From a virus, in IMG/VR virus record IMGVR_UViG_3300048912_000036, positions 1 to 32,235 of that record: a DNA stretch of 32,235 bases; one strand, written 5' to 3'. The notes under the pieces were generated by a model that saw nothing but the letters and a program-made list of their open reading frames with translations, searched no databases and was not told where the DNA came from. Position numbers and translations under genes: made by a program. Positions 1-7,835 of this stretch are shown here, piece by piece. Each line of letters opens with the position of its first letter. The stretch's first letter is position 1.

Positions 1-1220
1 CCTTTCGTGCCGAGATAGTCGTAAAGACCTTGCGCAACAGCTTTCAGTGCGCCGGTTTTGTCACCCATGTCTTCAAGTTGCCTAATGTGGGCAAGCTGCG
101 CCGACGATAAAAAGTGTAAGCTGCTATTCAGCGTTTTCGCGTATTGCGTCGGCCCTGTCGCCATCGTGTCGAACGATTTTACGACATCTTCGGCGCTTTG
201 GCCGGTGTATTCGGCCATCAACAGTGCGGACGCCGCTAATTGGCCGATTTGGTCTTTCTGGAATTTACCTGATGCCGCCAATTGCATTACTACTGCCTTT
301 GATGCGCCGATACTTACGTGCGCGGTTTCGGCCGCAGCTTTGGAAATTTGCTGAAAGCCGGTGTAGGTGATACCGGCATATCCATTGGTAATTTTCAGCG
401 CGTTATTAAATGCCGCCTGTTCTTTCGACGCGGCGTTAAGTGCAATCGCATAGATGCCCACAGTAGCGGCAATGGCTCCTATGATCGCCCCGGTCGGGCC
501 GATCAGTCGGGCGAACGTCATAATCGTCCCTTTGATACCGCCAAACGCCTGCGTGACTTGTCCACCCTGTTGCATAAGGATGGTGAACGGCGACATACCC
601 GTCGATAACGACGCCGCCACATCGTTAATCGTGTATTGGATCGTTAGCATTTGCATGCGGGTTAGGCCGGTTGTTTGGTTCAACTGTTGCATGACCCGAT
701 TATGTACTTGCGCCCCTTGGGCTGCGCGCACCTGCGACTGTCCGACACGCTGCGTTGCCAATTCGGCGCGAGCCTGGGCCGCTGCTGTTCGTTGCGTTTC
801 GGTTGCCAAACGTTGCTGTTCAGTTGCTAGTTGGGCCGCGACGCGTTGCGCTTGGCTTTGCTGGGTTTGCGTGCGAGCCGTAGCAGTTGAAAGCTGTTGT
901 TGCGCAAGCTGGGCTTTTGCTACCGCTTCGGCCGTGCGTTGAGTTTCGGTGGCAAGTTTTTGCTGTTGGACGGCAAGGCGTGCCGACGCTTCTTGCATGC
1001 GCGTTTGTGCAATTTGCGCTCGCGTTGTCGCGGTCGCGTTTTGCGTCAAGGCCTGATTCAAACGCGATACGGCGCTAACGTCGATTCGCGCTAATTCGTC
1101 TTTCAGGCTTTTTACCGCAGCGTACGCCCCGCGCGATTCCTGCGCAATCATTTTTAGCTTGTTGCTAACTTCGGGGCTGATTTTGTCAGCTATTTCAATA
1201 TCATATCGTTCTTGTGTCAT
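1..1220 (-). CDS. Tail tape measure protein (N-terminal part, cut by window edge)
   Basis: The protein sets tail length and is threaded inside the tail tube. About 406 codons are visible from ATG 1220, which has a good ribosome site (AGGGG). The frame runs open to base 1, so the C-terminus lies outside the window. Residues about 50-165 form a Gln/Ala/Thr-rich coiled coil with a near-duplicated stretch (KLATETQRTAEA and RLATETQRTAAA). After it comes the MQQGGQVTQAFGG segment typical of lambda-like tape measures (TMP_2 type), then a hydrophobic Gly/Ile/Ala-rich stretch. The tail chaperone genes just upstream are the usual neighbours. The family call is firm; total length is unknown. Confidence 0.88.
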   Translation of the reverse strand, partial: MTQERYDIEIADKISPEVSNKLKMIAQESRGAYAAVKSLKDELARIDVSAVSRLNQALTQNATATTRAQIAQTRMQEASARLAVQQQKLATETQRTAEAVAKAQLAQQQLSTATARTQTQQSQAQRVAAQLATEQQRLATETQRTAAAQARAELATQRVGQSQVRAAQGAQVHNRVMQQLNQTTGLTRMQMLTIQYTINDVAASLSTGMSPFTILMQQGGQVTQAFGGIKGTIMTFARLIGPTGAIIGAIAATVGIYAIALNAASKEQAAFNNALKITNGYAGITYTGFQQISKAAAETAHVSIGASKAVVMQLAASGKFQKDQIGQLAASALLMAEYTGQSAEDVVKSFDTMATGPTQYAKTLNSSLHFLSSAQLAHIRQLEDMGDKTGALKAVAQGLYDYLGTK

Positions 1221-1221
1221 T

Positions 1222-1650
1222 TCAACCCCTGTTTAGCAATGTCTTACGCCGCGCCCTTAAAATCGCAGCTTCGATGAATCCGGCCGGCGCTTGTCGCGAC
1301 GAACCCTGATTCAATTCGATGATGTAAGCGGCAAGGTTACTGATAAAAATTGACTGGCCGGGCTTTTTGGCTGCCAGATTCCGTTTCGCAGCGGCAATTG
1401 TAGCATTCCGCGAATAAACATAGGTGGAGCCCATAGTACCCGGCATCCAGGGCGGGATGTCTGTCGCAACGGGTGTGCCTAAAGCAACTTGCCAGTTCGA
1501 CAGGGCTTCAGACGTGTCGACCGGCGTATCGTTCGCCAGTTCTATTACAATTTGCTGGGCAAAAGAAACGGCGCGTTGGCTGTTAGCTTTCGCTAATTCC
1601 TTTTCGCGCCGTTCTATATCTTTCGCCAAATCTAATAGGCTTTTACCCAT
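1222..1650 (-). CDS. HK97 gp10-like tail completion / minor tail protein
   Basis: A 142-residue protein. The N-terminal third is a charged helix, followed by TPVDTSEALSNW and, near the C-terminus, a YIIELNQGSSRQAPAGFIEAA segment (residues about 110-130). The 'VDT..A..NW' and 'Y...L..GSS.QAPAG' pattern is seen in HK97 gp10-like / lambda Z-like tail completion proteins, which help close the tail tube or neck. The start ATG overlaps the stop of the preceding frame (TAATG), so translation is coupled. The position is odd: such genes normally sit beside the connector and tail terminator genes, here 4-5 kb upstream. A minor tail protein of another type remains possible. Confidence 0.55.
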   Translation of the reverse strand: MGKSLLDLAKDIERREKELAKANSQRAVSFAQQIVIELANDTPVDTSEALSNWQVALGTPVATDIPPWMPGTMGSTYVYSRNATIAAAKRNLAAKKPGQSIFISNLAAYIIELNQGSSRQAPAGFIEAAILRARRKTLLNRG

Positions 1651-1964
1651 TATTTTTGACCCTTGTTTTTCGCTGCAATTTTCTTTAAATGTTCATTATC
1701 CATTCGACGAATTATGTAAATTAAATCGTCTTTTTGCTCGTCGTCTAAATCACATTCTTTTGCGTACTCTACGATGCAGCTTCGCGGGATTGGGGTCGGC
1801 GCTAGTGCATGCGTTCGTTCTGCGTCAAGATCGAAAAACGCGTCTAAGTAAAACTGCAACCCGGTTTGAAGCGTCGGAGCATTCGCAATGCGGTCGGGCA
1901 ATGGTTCACGCGCTCGCATCGCTTGCCGTGCGATGTTCTGTTCTATCGGCCCCATTTCGAGCAT
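1650..1964 (-). CDS. Tail assembly chaperone, T-like extension (probably made only as frameshift fusion)
   Basis: A 104-residue open frame counted from its first ATG at 1964. The frame is open back to the slippery site at 1985-1991, and no ribosome site precedes 1964. It is therefore most likely translated as the C-terminal part of a fusion with the frame at 1982-2428, as lambda G is extended to GT. A -1 shift gives a fusion of about 259 residues spanning 1650-2428. The middle, with RERTHALAPTPIPRS-like spacing (R-x-H-A-L...PIP) and an acidic, helical C-terminus, fits tail assembly chaperones. Such proteins bind the tape measure protein encoded next and keep it soluble during tail assembly. 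Confidence 0.68.
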   Translation of the reverse strand: MLEMGPIEQNIARQAMRAREPLPDRIANAPTLQTGLQFYLDAFFDLDAERTHALAPTPIPRSCIVEYAKECDLDDEQKDDLIYIIRRMDNEHLKKIAAKNKGQK

Positions 1965-1981
1965 ATAAAACAGAACTTCGA

Positions 1982-2428
1982 TTAGTTTTTTGCTTCGATC
2001 TCCAGGGCTTCGTCACGAAACAGCGCGACGCGACGCGAATCCGCAACGAGGTCGTCATACAGTTCCGGCAAGCGCACGAACAGCTTTTCAGCGTTTTCTT
2101 TGCTGAAAGGTGCCAGTGTTGCGGCGTCAGAAACTTCGCCGGTAATGTCCGACAGCGGGACATTTTCCCATCCGTTCAGACAACCGCCGATAAACGCTTG
2201 CATGTAGATTTGATCGGCGACGGATGGCGACAGGGTTTCCAGTTCGATTGCACGACGATGCGGTTTGGACAGATTGTCCAGCAATGTCGAATAGCGCCTG
2301 TTAGCCTTGCCGGATCGCGATAGGTTGAAAGCGATTTCGCCTTTATTGGTTTCATTTACGCCTTTGACGACGCGCACGCCTTTGGTTTCTTTTTCGACGT
2401 TGGTTTTGTACGATGCGGAAAGTGACAT
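1982..2428 (-). CDS. Tail assembly chaperone, G-like
   Basis: A 148-residue soluble protein with a ribosome site (AGGATATTGAA) before ATG 2428. It lies between the tail tube gene and the tape measure, the usual place for the abundant short tail chaperone. The N-terminus is polar and basic (KETKGVRVVKGVNETNKGE); the middle is helical, and the C-terminal residues EAKN coincide with the slippery heptamer. It likely acts in the cytoplasm on the tape measure protein, with a minor share of ribosomes producing the longer fusion. The call rests on position plus the frameshift signal more than on residue identity. Confidence 0.75.
   Translation of the reverse strand: MSLSASYKTNVEKETKGVRVVKGVNETNKGEIAFNLSRSGKANRRYSTLLDNLSKPHRRAIELETLSPSVADQIYMQAFIGGCLNGWENVPLSDITGEVSDAATLAPFSKENAEKLFVRLPELYDDLVADSRRVALFRDEALEIEAKN
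1985..1991 (-). other. Programmed -1 ribosomal frameshift site (A_AAA_AAC)
   Basis: Read on the minus strand, the last codons of the upstream chaperone are GCA AAA AAC TAA. The heptamer A AAA AAC therefore sits in the correct zero-frame phase, directly before the stop. After slipping back one base, reading continues CTA ATC GAA GTT CTG TTT TAT ATG straight into the downstream chaperone frame with no stop. The gene order (chaperone, shift, extension, tape measure) matches the lambda G/GT arrangement. Confidence 0.82.
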
Positions 2429-2453
2429 TTCAATATCCTAGTTATGGTTGAAT

Positions 2454-2473
2454 GGGCCGGGGTTAGCCGGCCC
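2454..2473 (-). other. GC-rich hairpin after the tail tube gene
   Basis: Stem GGGCCGG/CCGGCCC (2454-2460 with 2467-2473) with a six-base loop in the gap between the tail tube stop and the chaperone start. No T-run follows on the transcribed strand, so it looks like a weak attenuator or an RNA 3'-end protector rather than a full terminator. Confidence 0.55.
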
Positions 2474-2482
2474 GGTGCTACA

Positions 2483-4024
2483 TTACGACGGCATGCCCAC
2501 AGTGGGTAGGTACGGGAAGTGCGAAAGGCCCAGCGTGAAACCGTATTTATTTGCCGATGCGGCGCTGTCGACCGGGATCATGATCGCGTTGTCTTTTTCG
2601 ACGCTGACTCGTCCGCCCGCGAGCGTGATAAGCGGCATGTCGACGACGAACCCGGCGTTCAGTTGCGACGCAATCAGGTTGAAAGACACGTCGGCATTGT
2701 TGCGCACGGCTTGAACCGCTGCGATAGTTTGGAAGTACGGCGAAAGACTTCCGCTAACTTCGAAGTCAGCGGCCGAAGTGTCGAAACCGCCGAGAACGCC
2801 GATAGCCTTATTGGCTTTCACGCCGTTGTTGATGACGATCTTCGCTTCGGTGACGTAACCAAACAGCGGCGACGATTGGCCCAGGATCGCGACGCGTTGT
2901 CGGAAGATGTCCGACGACGTGTTGTAAGCTTCTTCGCCGGGGGCTGAAACTCGCGTGCCGGCTTTTACGCCTTGCGTGCCGGTGCGGGTTTGTTCGTCGA
3001 GTGCGACGAACGTCAGATCGACGTTGATTTTATCGGTTTGCGGAACGTTAATCGTCAGCTCATTCGGAACAGCGCCGACGAGAACTTGCGATTGCGTACC
3101 GGAACCGTCATCGCCGAGTTGCCGTTCGACTTGATACGAACGGCGTTTAATTAGCGAACGAACGTTTTCGTTCTTCAGGAACGTGCCGAAGAAGACACGA
3201 ATTGTTTTCGTTGCACCGGCATCCGTGAGCGGGGCGCCGGTAAATTCTTCCAGCGTGATCGATTTCGCGGCGATGGAAGAAATACGTCCATAAAACGGCG
3301 TTCCCGTTGCGAACTTTTCGGCGGCACCGTCGCCGCCGACGAACAACCATTCGCCCAAGTTAAGTCCCATCGTCGTAAGGTCGGCGGCGGTTACGGCCAA
3401 GGTCGCGACGGTTCCGTTTACGGTCAACGTTGCGTCGCCCGCTGCGAATTGCCAGCCGACCGCGTGAAGCTTTGCGGCGGCGGGCGGGGAAGCTTCGACG
3501 GTTAGACCGCCAACAGTTACGCTACCGGCCGCGCTTGCCGTGACCAGTTTCAGGCCGTTGTTGCCCGAGTTGGTGAACCCGCTTGCCAAGATCAGATGGT
3601 TCGCCAGGAACGAGCCCAAGCCCGACGCGGCGTTGTATTTGGTTGCGTCGGCGCTGGTGATCGTGACGCCAACCGCGCCGGTAATCGGGGCGGTCGTCGG
3701 TTTCTGGCGTGCGTCGGCGAAGAAGAAGCCTTGCAGCAGCCGGGTAAGGTTCGATTGCGTCAAGTCTTGATTCAACCCGCCCGATGCGTCCAGATCGGTC
3801 GTCGAACCTTTCCGGCGCTGGCGGTCGCCGCTAATCGGCGCGCGTGCGACGGTTGTAATGTTCGAACCGTAGTCGCTGTAGGAGTTCGGCTCCAGGCCGT
3901 ACCATACGGCCTGGGTTTCGTCGCTAACGCCGTTCGTAACTACGCCCGGCAGAACTTTAAGCGATGATTCTTCAGCGTACGCGGCCGAAGTGATGTTACT
4001 GTCAATCTTATTCGGAGTCGTCAT
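2483..4024 (-). CDS. Major tail tube protein
   Basis: A 513-residue protein with a strong ribosome site (AAAGGGG) at ATG 4024. It polymerises as the tail tube around the tape measure. The N-terminal region (EESSLKVLPG...WYGLEPNSYSDYG...ISGDRQRRKGS) and the C-terminal region (VERQLGDD...VPNELTINVPQ...INVDLTFVALDEQTRTG) match the large tail tube proteins of siphoviruses such as chi-like phages. Between them, residues about 115-280 hold two related segments, each with a '...GLG.(F/W)L....L..' core and a closing 'TV/TLE' strand, likely inserted surface domains. It is flanked by the tail terminator upstream and chaperones downstream. The gene ends on one TGCCCACA copy (2494). Confidence 0.85.
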   Translation of the reverse strand: MTTPNKIDSNITSAAYAEESSLKVLPGVVTNGVSDETQAVWYGLEPNSYSDYGSNITTVARAPISGDRQRRKGSTTDLDASGGLNQDLTQSNLTRLLQGFFFADARQKPTTAPITGAVGVTITSADATKYNAASGLGSFLANHLILASGFTNSGNNGLKLVTASAAGSVTVGGLTVEASPPAAAKLHAVGWQFAAGDATLTVNGTVATLAVTAADLTTMGLNLGEWLFVGGDGAAEKFATGTPFYGRISSIAAKSITLEEFTGAPLTDAGATKTIRVFFGTFLKNENVRSLIKRRSYQVERQLGDDGSGTQSQVLVGAVPNELTINVPQTDKINVDLTFVALDEQTRTGTQGVKAGTRVSAPGEEAYNTSSDIFRQRVAILGQSSPLFGYVTEAKIVINNGVKANKAIGVLGGFDTSAADFEVSGSLSPYFQTIAAVQAVRNNADVSFNLIASQLNAGFVVDMPLITLAGGRVSVEKDNAIMIPVDSAASANKYGFTLGLSHFPYLPTVGMPS

Positions 4025-4035
4025 ATGTGCCCCTT

Positions 4036-4491
4036 TTACCCTAATTCGTCGTATTCAAATTCGGCCACGACGTTAAACCGTATTGCGCTGTTTTCGGGCG
4101 GCAATTCCTGTACGCGGGCGTTACGGAACGTAACTTTACCCGAAGAAAGACGTTTACGGAAAGCATTTTTAAACAGGGTCGCTAAATCACCGCCCTTTTC
4201 GTTCGCCGTAACGTCGTATTGTGGGCAAAATAGCTGAACGTAAACCAAACCTGTTACCGTAAACAGCCGCAAGTTATCTTCGCTGACGTTGCCGCTTAAT
4301 GCTTTCTGATGTTCGTCGGCCGTGACCGTGGATGCGCGGCCCCAATAAATAGACGAATCCGGCGTATTAGTTTCAACGCCGGGCCATACCATGTTGAAGT
4401 TATTGGCCGAAATAATCGTAGCTGCATCAGGTAAGACCGAACGAATTCGCCCGAATATTTCATCGATTGCGGCTTTGCGTGTTGTGCTCAT
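4036..4491 (-). CDS. Tail terminator protein
   Basis: A 151-residue protein expected to cap the tail tube at the head-proximal end. It starts with a helix (AAIDEIFGRIRSVLP), then a beta-rich middle with VTGLVYVQLFCPQYDV, then a helix with Lys/Arg (LATLFKNAFRKRL) and a final FNVVAEFEYDELG strand. This order fits DUF4128-type phage tail terminators. ATG 4491 overlaps the TGA of the upstream gene (ATGA). Its place between the head closure gene and the tail tube gene supports the role. Confidence 0.72.
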   Translation of the reverse strand: MSTTRKAAIDEIFGRIRSVLPDAATIISANNFNMVWPGVETNTPDSSIYWGRASTVTADEHQKALSGNVSEDNLRLFTVTGLVYVQLFCPQYDVTANEKGGDLATLFKNAFRKRLSSGKVTFRNARVQELPPENSAIRFNVVAEFEYDELG

Positions 4492-4847
4492 AACGTTAAA
4501 TCGATGTAATACATGATGGCTTGACCGTTGGGCGATAGCGGCCGAATCTTTGAAACGTTAAGCGTTTTATTGCCGCGAACTACGAAGTCTTTTAACGACG
4601 GTTCGAAATCAACGGCGTGCATGATACAGTTTTTCATAACCGTCGTTTGAACTTCACCGCTTTTGTCGTAGCTTGTAACCTCGTCGGTAAACAAGATCGA
4701 AACGTCGGTCTCTGTAACGGCAACGCCGGTCGGACGCCAGGGTGTCGTGCTGTCTTCGGCCGCGCCTACCGACCGCCATACGACGGATTCGCCGGCCGCT
4801 TCAATATCGGCTTTTGCCGATGCCATTTCGTTGTCGTAAATGCCCAC
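4488..4847 (-). CDS. Head closure / neck protein
   Basis: The frame is open to an ATG at 4907, but that start would overlap the upstream gene by 59 bases. The GTG at 4847, one base after the upstream TAA, gives a protein beginning (M)GIYDNEMASAKADIEAAG. This 'YD.E...A...I...GE.V.W' opening is typical of small phage head closure proteins, so GTG 4847 is preferred (119 residues); ATG 4826 is a further option. It should sit between the connector and the tail terminator in the neck. The GTG lies inside one TGCCCACA copy. Confidence 0.62.
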   Translation of the reverse strand: MGIYDNEMASAKADIEAAGESVVWRSVGAAEDSTTPWRPTGVAVTETDVSILFTDEVTSYDKSGEVQTTVMKNCIMHAVDFEPSLKDFVVRGNKTLNVSKIRPLSPNGQAIMYYIDLTL

Positions 4848-4848
4848 A

Positions 4849-5340
4849 TTACACCCGCACGGTGGATAAGGTCCATTCACCGCCGCTTGTCTTGAACAGC
4901 GGTTCAAGCAACGAATCGACAGCCGGGATAGAAGGGCCGTACGACGGTTCGAAATATTCGGTTTCCATCGGGCCGACCTTTTTACGTTTGATTCGGTCGC
5001 TTACAGCGTGCAAATCGACGCCCGACGCGAGTTCAATAACCAGCCTGCATTGCGCGTCTTTAAGTAATTTCGGAATTGCGGTCGCGTCGATTGGGAATCC
5101 GTCGATATAAACGTCTTCGCGAGGGAACTGCAACGATTGCGCAATCGATACTTTCGATCCTTGGTAGTTGCTTCGTTTCGACTCCAAATAATCGGTTGCG
5201 CTTACGATCAGAAATTCGATTTCAGGGTCGGTGTTATCGAATGTGATTCCGCGCGCACTGGCAAATGCGCGCACGTCACTCGTCGTCACATACGAATTTG
5301 CATCTTCGATGATTGATCCGTCTTCGATAATGATTGTCAT
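4849..5340 (-). CDS. Head-tail connector (adaptor) protein, DnaT-like fold
   Basis: A 163-residue protein with a ribosome site (AAAGGCAGAG) at ATG 5340. The sequence ANSYVTTSDVRAFASARG, then DPEIEFLIVSATDYLES and LQFPRED, follows the 'ANSY......A......G......(D)E..L..AT.YL....W.R' plan. Phage proteins with this plan are often labelled DnaT-like ssDNA-binding; in structural operons they act as head-tail adaptors on the portal ring. The location between the fibre-like cassette and the head closure gene supports the adaptor reading over a replication role. Confidence 0.72.
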   Translation of the reverse strand: MTIIIEDGSIIEDANSYVTTSDVRAFASARGITFDNTDPEIEFLIVSATDYLESKRSNYQGSKVSIAQSLQFPREDVYIDGFPIDATAIPKLLKDAQCRLVIELASGVDLHAVSDRIKRKKVGPMETEYFEPSYGPSIPAVDSLLEPLFKTSGGEWTLSTVRV

Positions 5341-5383
5341 ACTCTGCCTTTTAAAGCTTGAATTCTAACAGGAAATACGGAAC

Positions 5384-6064
5384 TTATCGAATCGTAGTCG
5401 CTTTAATGACGCGCGGGCTTTTACGAATTATTCGAGGGAACGTAGCTTTTAGCGTTAATCGCAATCCTGAAGCAACGTATTGATACGCCGAAGCCGTGGA
5501 CGTTCCGTATGAATGACCGGCACTTGAACGAATCATTTGCGTAATCGCGATTGAATATACACCGTTAACCGAAATGCCTAAACCTGTCGCAATTCTGATT
5601 CCGCACCCGGTCAAACTAGCTACGCCACTTGCCATGCCAACTGTGCTACGAATAGCGCGACCAATACCCAGCATAGTCGAAGCACCAAAAGCTGAGCCCT
5701 GCGCGCTTTTATAATTTCCGCTTGACGTACCGTAAACGTCAGACGAAGCGTACGTATTTGCAATGCTGACGGCAATTCGTCCGCCAACTGCATTTGCCGC
5801 ACTTGCACCGTAATCAACAGCCGTCGCAACAGCGATTCGTCGCCCTAAACCTGTCGATATTGAGTTTGCCGAAGCTACACCGATTGTAAGCGCGATGCGT
5901 TGCCCAATTAAGGCGGACGATGCAGCTGACGTAACAACTCCGACAGCTTTAGCGATACAGCGCCCGACGCCAATTGCAATCGAAGAACCGTTGATTACAC
6001 CAACTGTCGAACCAACGTCAAATGCCCCGCTATCAAATGCCCCGCTATCAAATGCGCTTGCCAT
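5384..6064 (-). CDS. Virion-associated repeat protein (about nine 20-residue repeats)
   Basis: A 226-residue Gly/Ala/Ser/Ile-rich protein, family not recognised. After an N-terminal FDSGAFDSGAFD stretch it consists of roughly nine units of 20 residues (21 once) with the pattern (V/I)G(V/M)xxxxSxxxxGxGxRIAxx, for example VGVVTSAASSALIGQRIALT and IGVASANSISTGLGRRIAVA. The exact period and the alternating small and branched residues suggest a beta-solenoid or fibrous rod. The last 25 residues are basic (RIIRKSPRVIKATTIR). Its start overlaps the upstream stop (TAATG). The setting suggests a virion surface or fibre component; no function can be assigned. Confidence 0.7.
   Translation of the reverse strand: MASAFDSGAFDSGAFDVGSTVGVINGSSIAIGVGRCIAKAVGVVTSAASSALIGQRIALTIGVASANSISTGLGRRIAVATAVDYGASAANAVGGRIAVSIANTYASSDVYGTSSGNYKSAQGSAFGASTMLGIGRAIRSTVGMASGVASLTGCGIRIATGLGISVNGVYSIAITQMIRSSAGHSYGTSTASAYQYVASGLRLTLKATFPRIIRKSPRVIKATTIR
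6018..6055. repeat. 15-bp tandem repeat in the start of the repeat-protein gene
   Basis: The unit TCAAATGCCCCGCTA is present two and a half times in direct tandem. It encodes the repeated Phe-Asp-Ser-Gly-Ala segment at the N-terminus of the minus-strand gene and could vary in copy number by slippage. Confidence 0.75.
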
Positions 6065-6438
6065 TAGAGAGTGACCGCCAATTCAAACACAGCTTGACGG
6101 CTATCGTCGTCGATTCGTAACGATGCGCATAACGACAGAATTAGCGGATCGTCAGACACGAAAACTGGTGCGCGTTGCCATCCCATGCGCACAAGAATAT
6201 CAGGGGAAGCGTTGGCCGCAGCGTCGACCGTTTCAAGCATTCCGTTTCGGTCGAGCGCTTGAATAAGTTGCCACGATGTGACGTAAATGCTAGGGTGGGC
6301 CGGGCCGTCATCCACGATCTGCGGGCCGTTTCCCTGCGCGAGCCATGCGGCGTACGCCTCGTATTCGGGGGTGCTGTCGTCGAGAGGGATTACCGTATCC
6401 CCAAGTTTCAGGACGCCGGCACTTGTCAACGTGTACAT
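6064..6438 (-). CDS. Small virion-associated protein with fibre-assembly-like N-terminus
   Basis: A 124-residue protein of uncertain role. The N-terminal part (IPLDDSTPEYEAYAAWLAQG, then NGPQIVDD) resembles the 'EY.AY.AWLA.GN.P' box of short phage tail-fibre-associated proteins. The C-terminal half (MGWQRAPVFVSDDPLILSL) resembles small structural proteins encoded beside fibres. It overlaps or abuts its neighbours, consistent with one operon. It probably pairs with the 312-residue protein upstream or the repeat protein downstream. Confidence 0.5.
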   Translation of the reverse strand: MYTLTSAGVLKLGDTVIPLDDSTPEYEAYAAWLAQGNGPQIVDDGPAHPSIYVTSWQLIQALDRNGMLETVDAAANASPDILVRMGWQRAPVFVSDDPLILSLCASLRIDDDSRQAVFELAVTL

Positions 6439-6440
6439 GA

Positions 6441-7379
6441 TCAGGAATCCGTTTCGATATATAGCGACATAATGTCGATGGTGATTACCTGGGCACTTGC
6501 GCCAGCTACGACGTTATATTGTGGATGCATCAGCGTGTTCGAGGCCGGGATGTCGGACGTGAACGTACCTGATGCGAAATCACCGGTGTTCACCCGCGTA
6601 ACAGCCCACTTGACGGTTGTTGAATTTGGCGGAACGTACATCACAAGTTCGTACACGTCGACGCTTTGCGTCGTGCATGGGAAGTTCGCGCCCAGGTCAG
6701 TTTTCGTGGCCGTCCCAGTACCGTCGTTGCTGAAGATTGACCAGTTCGTATCCCCGCCGTCATAGCCGATACCGATGATGTTTACCGCCGATGATGGATT
6801 GATTGCCCCCAACGCGCCGGTTCCCGCCACCATGCCGACAAATGCGCGACCGTCAGTGATTGCGGCGGAATTTGCGATACCGAAGCGGCTGATGTAATGA
6901 AATCCGCCCATACCGGCTGACGCGCCAAAGAAAAACTGCGCGCTGCTCGGTTTTACGGTGTAGCTCGAATTTGAACTAGCACCGGTCGAAAAGCTTACGC
7001 GCCGTATGCTTTGAAAAAGATTCGTGGTTGAGACGTTCTTTGAATTGCCGGTTTGCGCTGGCGGTAGCATTCCAACTGCGGTCAGAGTCGTGCCGTTACC
7101 GCTCGGGATCCAGTATGCAGATCTACCTCGCCCGATATGCGGTTGAAGCGCGGCGACGAGACCATCGCTGCCGATCACGGCGGGCAAGGCTCGACCGGCG
7201 AGACTACGTGCGAACAGCCCAAGCTTGCCGGAAGCGGGCGACGACGGAACGTCGGTGCGGGTCGCCATCGTCACGCCATCGGAATCAATGACGTGATCGG
7301 CGTTCCAGTCATCGCCGCCGACTTTACTTGAGTCGGACGACGCGCCCGCCGCCGATGTTTTAGCATGCTTGAGGGTCAC
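6441..7379 (-). CDS. Fibre-like virion protein
   Basis: A 312-residue protein starting at GTG 7379 (GGAAG eight bases upstream). The N-terminus carries KTSAAGASSDSSKVGGDDWN followed by ADHV; 'S.V...DWNA.H' is a common opening of phage fibre and spike proteins. The centre (PASGKLGLFARSLAGRALP) recurs in fibre-like virion proteins. The rest is Gly/Ser/Thr-rich and predicted beta-rich without cysteine pairs or an obvious enzyme motif. It may bind a receptor or decorate the capsid. Its place between capsid and connector genes argues for head-bound fibres, but this is inference. Confidence 0.6.
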   Translation of the reverse strand: MTLKHAKTSAAGASSDSSKVGGDDWNADHVIDSDGVTMATRTDVPSSPASGKLGLFARSLAGRALPAVIGSDGLVAALQPHIGRGRSAYWIPSGNGTTLTAVGMLPPAQTGNSKNVSTTNLFQSIRRVSFSTGASSNSSYTVKPSSAQFFFGASAGMGGFHYISRFGIANSAAITDGRAFVGMVAGTGALGAINPSSAVNIIGIGYDGGDTNWSIFSNDGTGTATKTDLGANFPCTTQSVDVYELVMYVPPNSTTVKWAVTRVNTGDFASGTFTSDIPASNTLMHPQYNVVAGASAQVITIDIMSLYIETDS

Positions 7380-7382
7380 GGT

Positions 7383-7823
7383 TTAGTCTTCCGTCACGGT
7401 GGATTCTTTAGCAATACGCGGGATGGTGCCCACAGTCATGGCGATGTTCGGCGTGATGGCGCCGGAATACAGGCGCTTGCCCGCACCGCTCGCGGCCGTG
7501 CCGATGGCCCAATGCGTGATATCCGAACCCGGTGATGCCGTACACGCGGGGAAGTCTTGATCTGCGACCGGGCTTACGCTGTTACCCGTTACGGTGAAAC
7601 CACCCGTCGTACGTGCGACAGCTTTTCGCGCATAGCCGGTGTACGCCGTTTCGTTTGTGGTTTGGTCGCCGGTTTCGCCGGGGTCGCCGACATGCAACGA
7701 CAGATACAAACTACCCGCCGCTGCGCTCGGTTGCAATCCGCTTGCGTCGCCAATACCGGCGATTGCGGTATTGTTGAACACGAGTTTCATCCAATCGTTT
7801 TCGAAAGTGTCAGATTTGCTCAT
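7383..7823 (-). CDS. Virion structural protein (fibre/decoration-type)
   Basis: A 146-residue beta-rich protein with a ribosome site (GGGGTCG) at ATG 7823. The stretch YLSLHVGDPGETGDQTTNE followed by AYTGYARKAVAR matches a widespread family of small phage structural proteins with 'LHT.DPG..G.Q..NE..YTGYAR'. They lie near tail fibre or capsid genes; their exact place in the virion is not settled. It precedes the 312-residue fibre-like gene by three bases and is likely co-translated. Confidence 0.6.
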   Translation of the reverse strand: MSKSDTFENDWMKLVFNNTAIAGIGDASGLQPSAAAGSLYLSLHVGDPGETGDQTTNETAYTGYARKAVARTTGGFTVTGNSVSPVADQDFPACTASPGSDITHWAIGTAASGAGKRLYSGAITPNIAMTVGTIPRIAKESTVTED

Positions 7824-7835
7824 TTTCGACCCCGA

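Noticed and set aside
2494-2506. TGCCCACAGTGGGTA near-palindrome
   Set aside because: Only this octamer copy has the inverted extension, so it is not a family feature.
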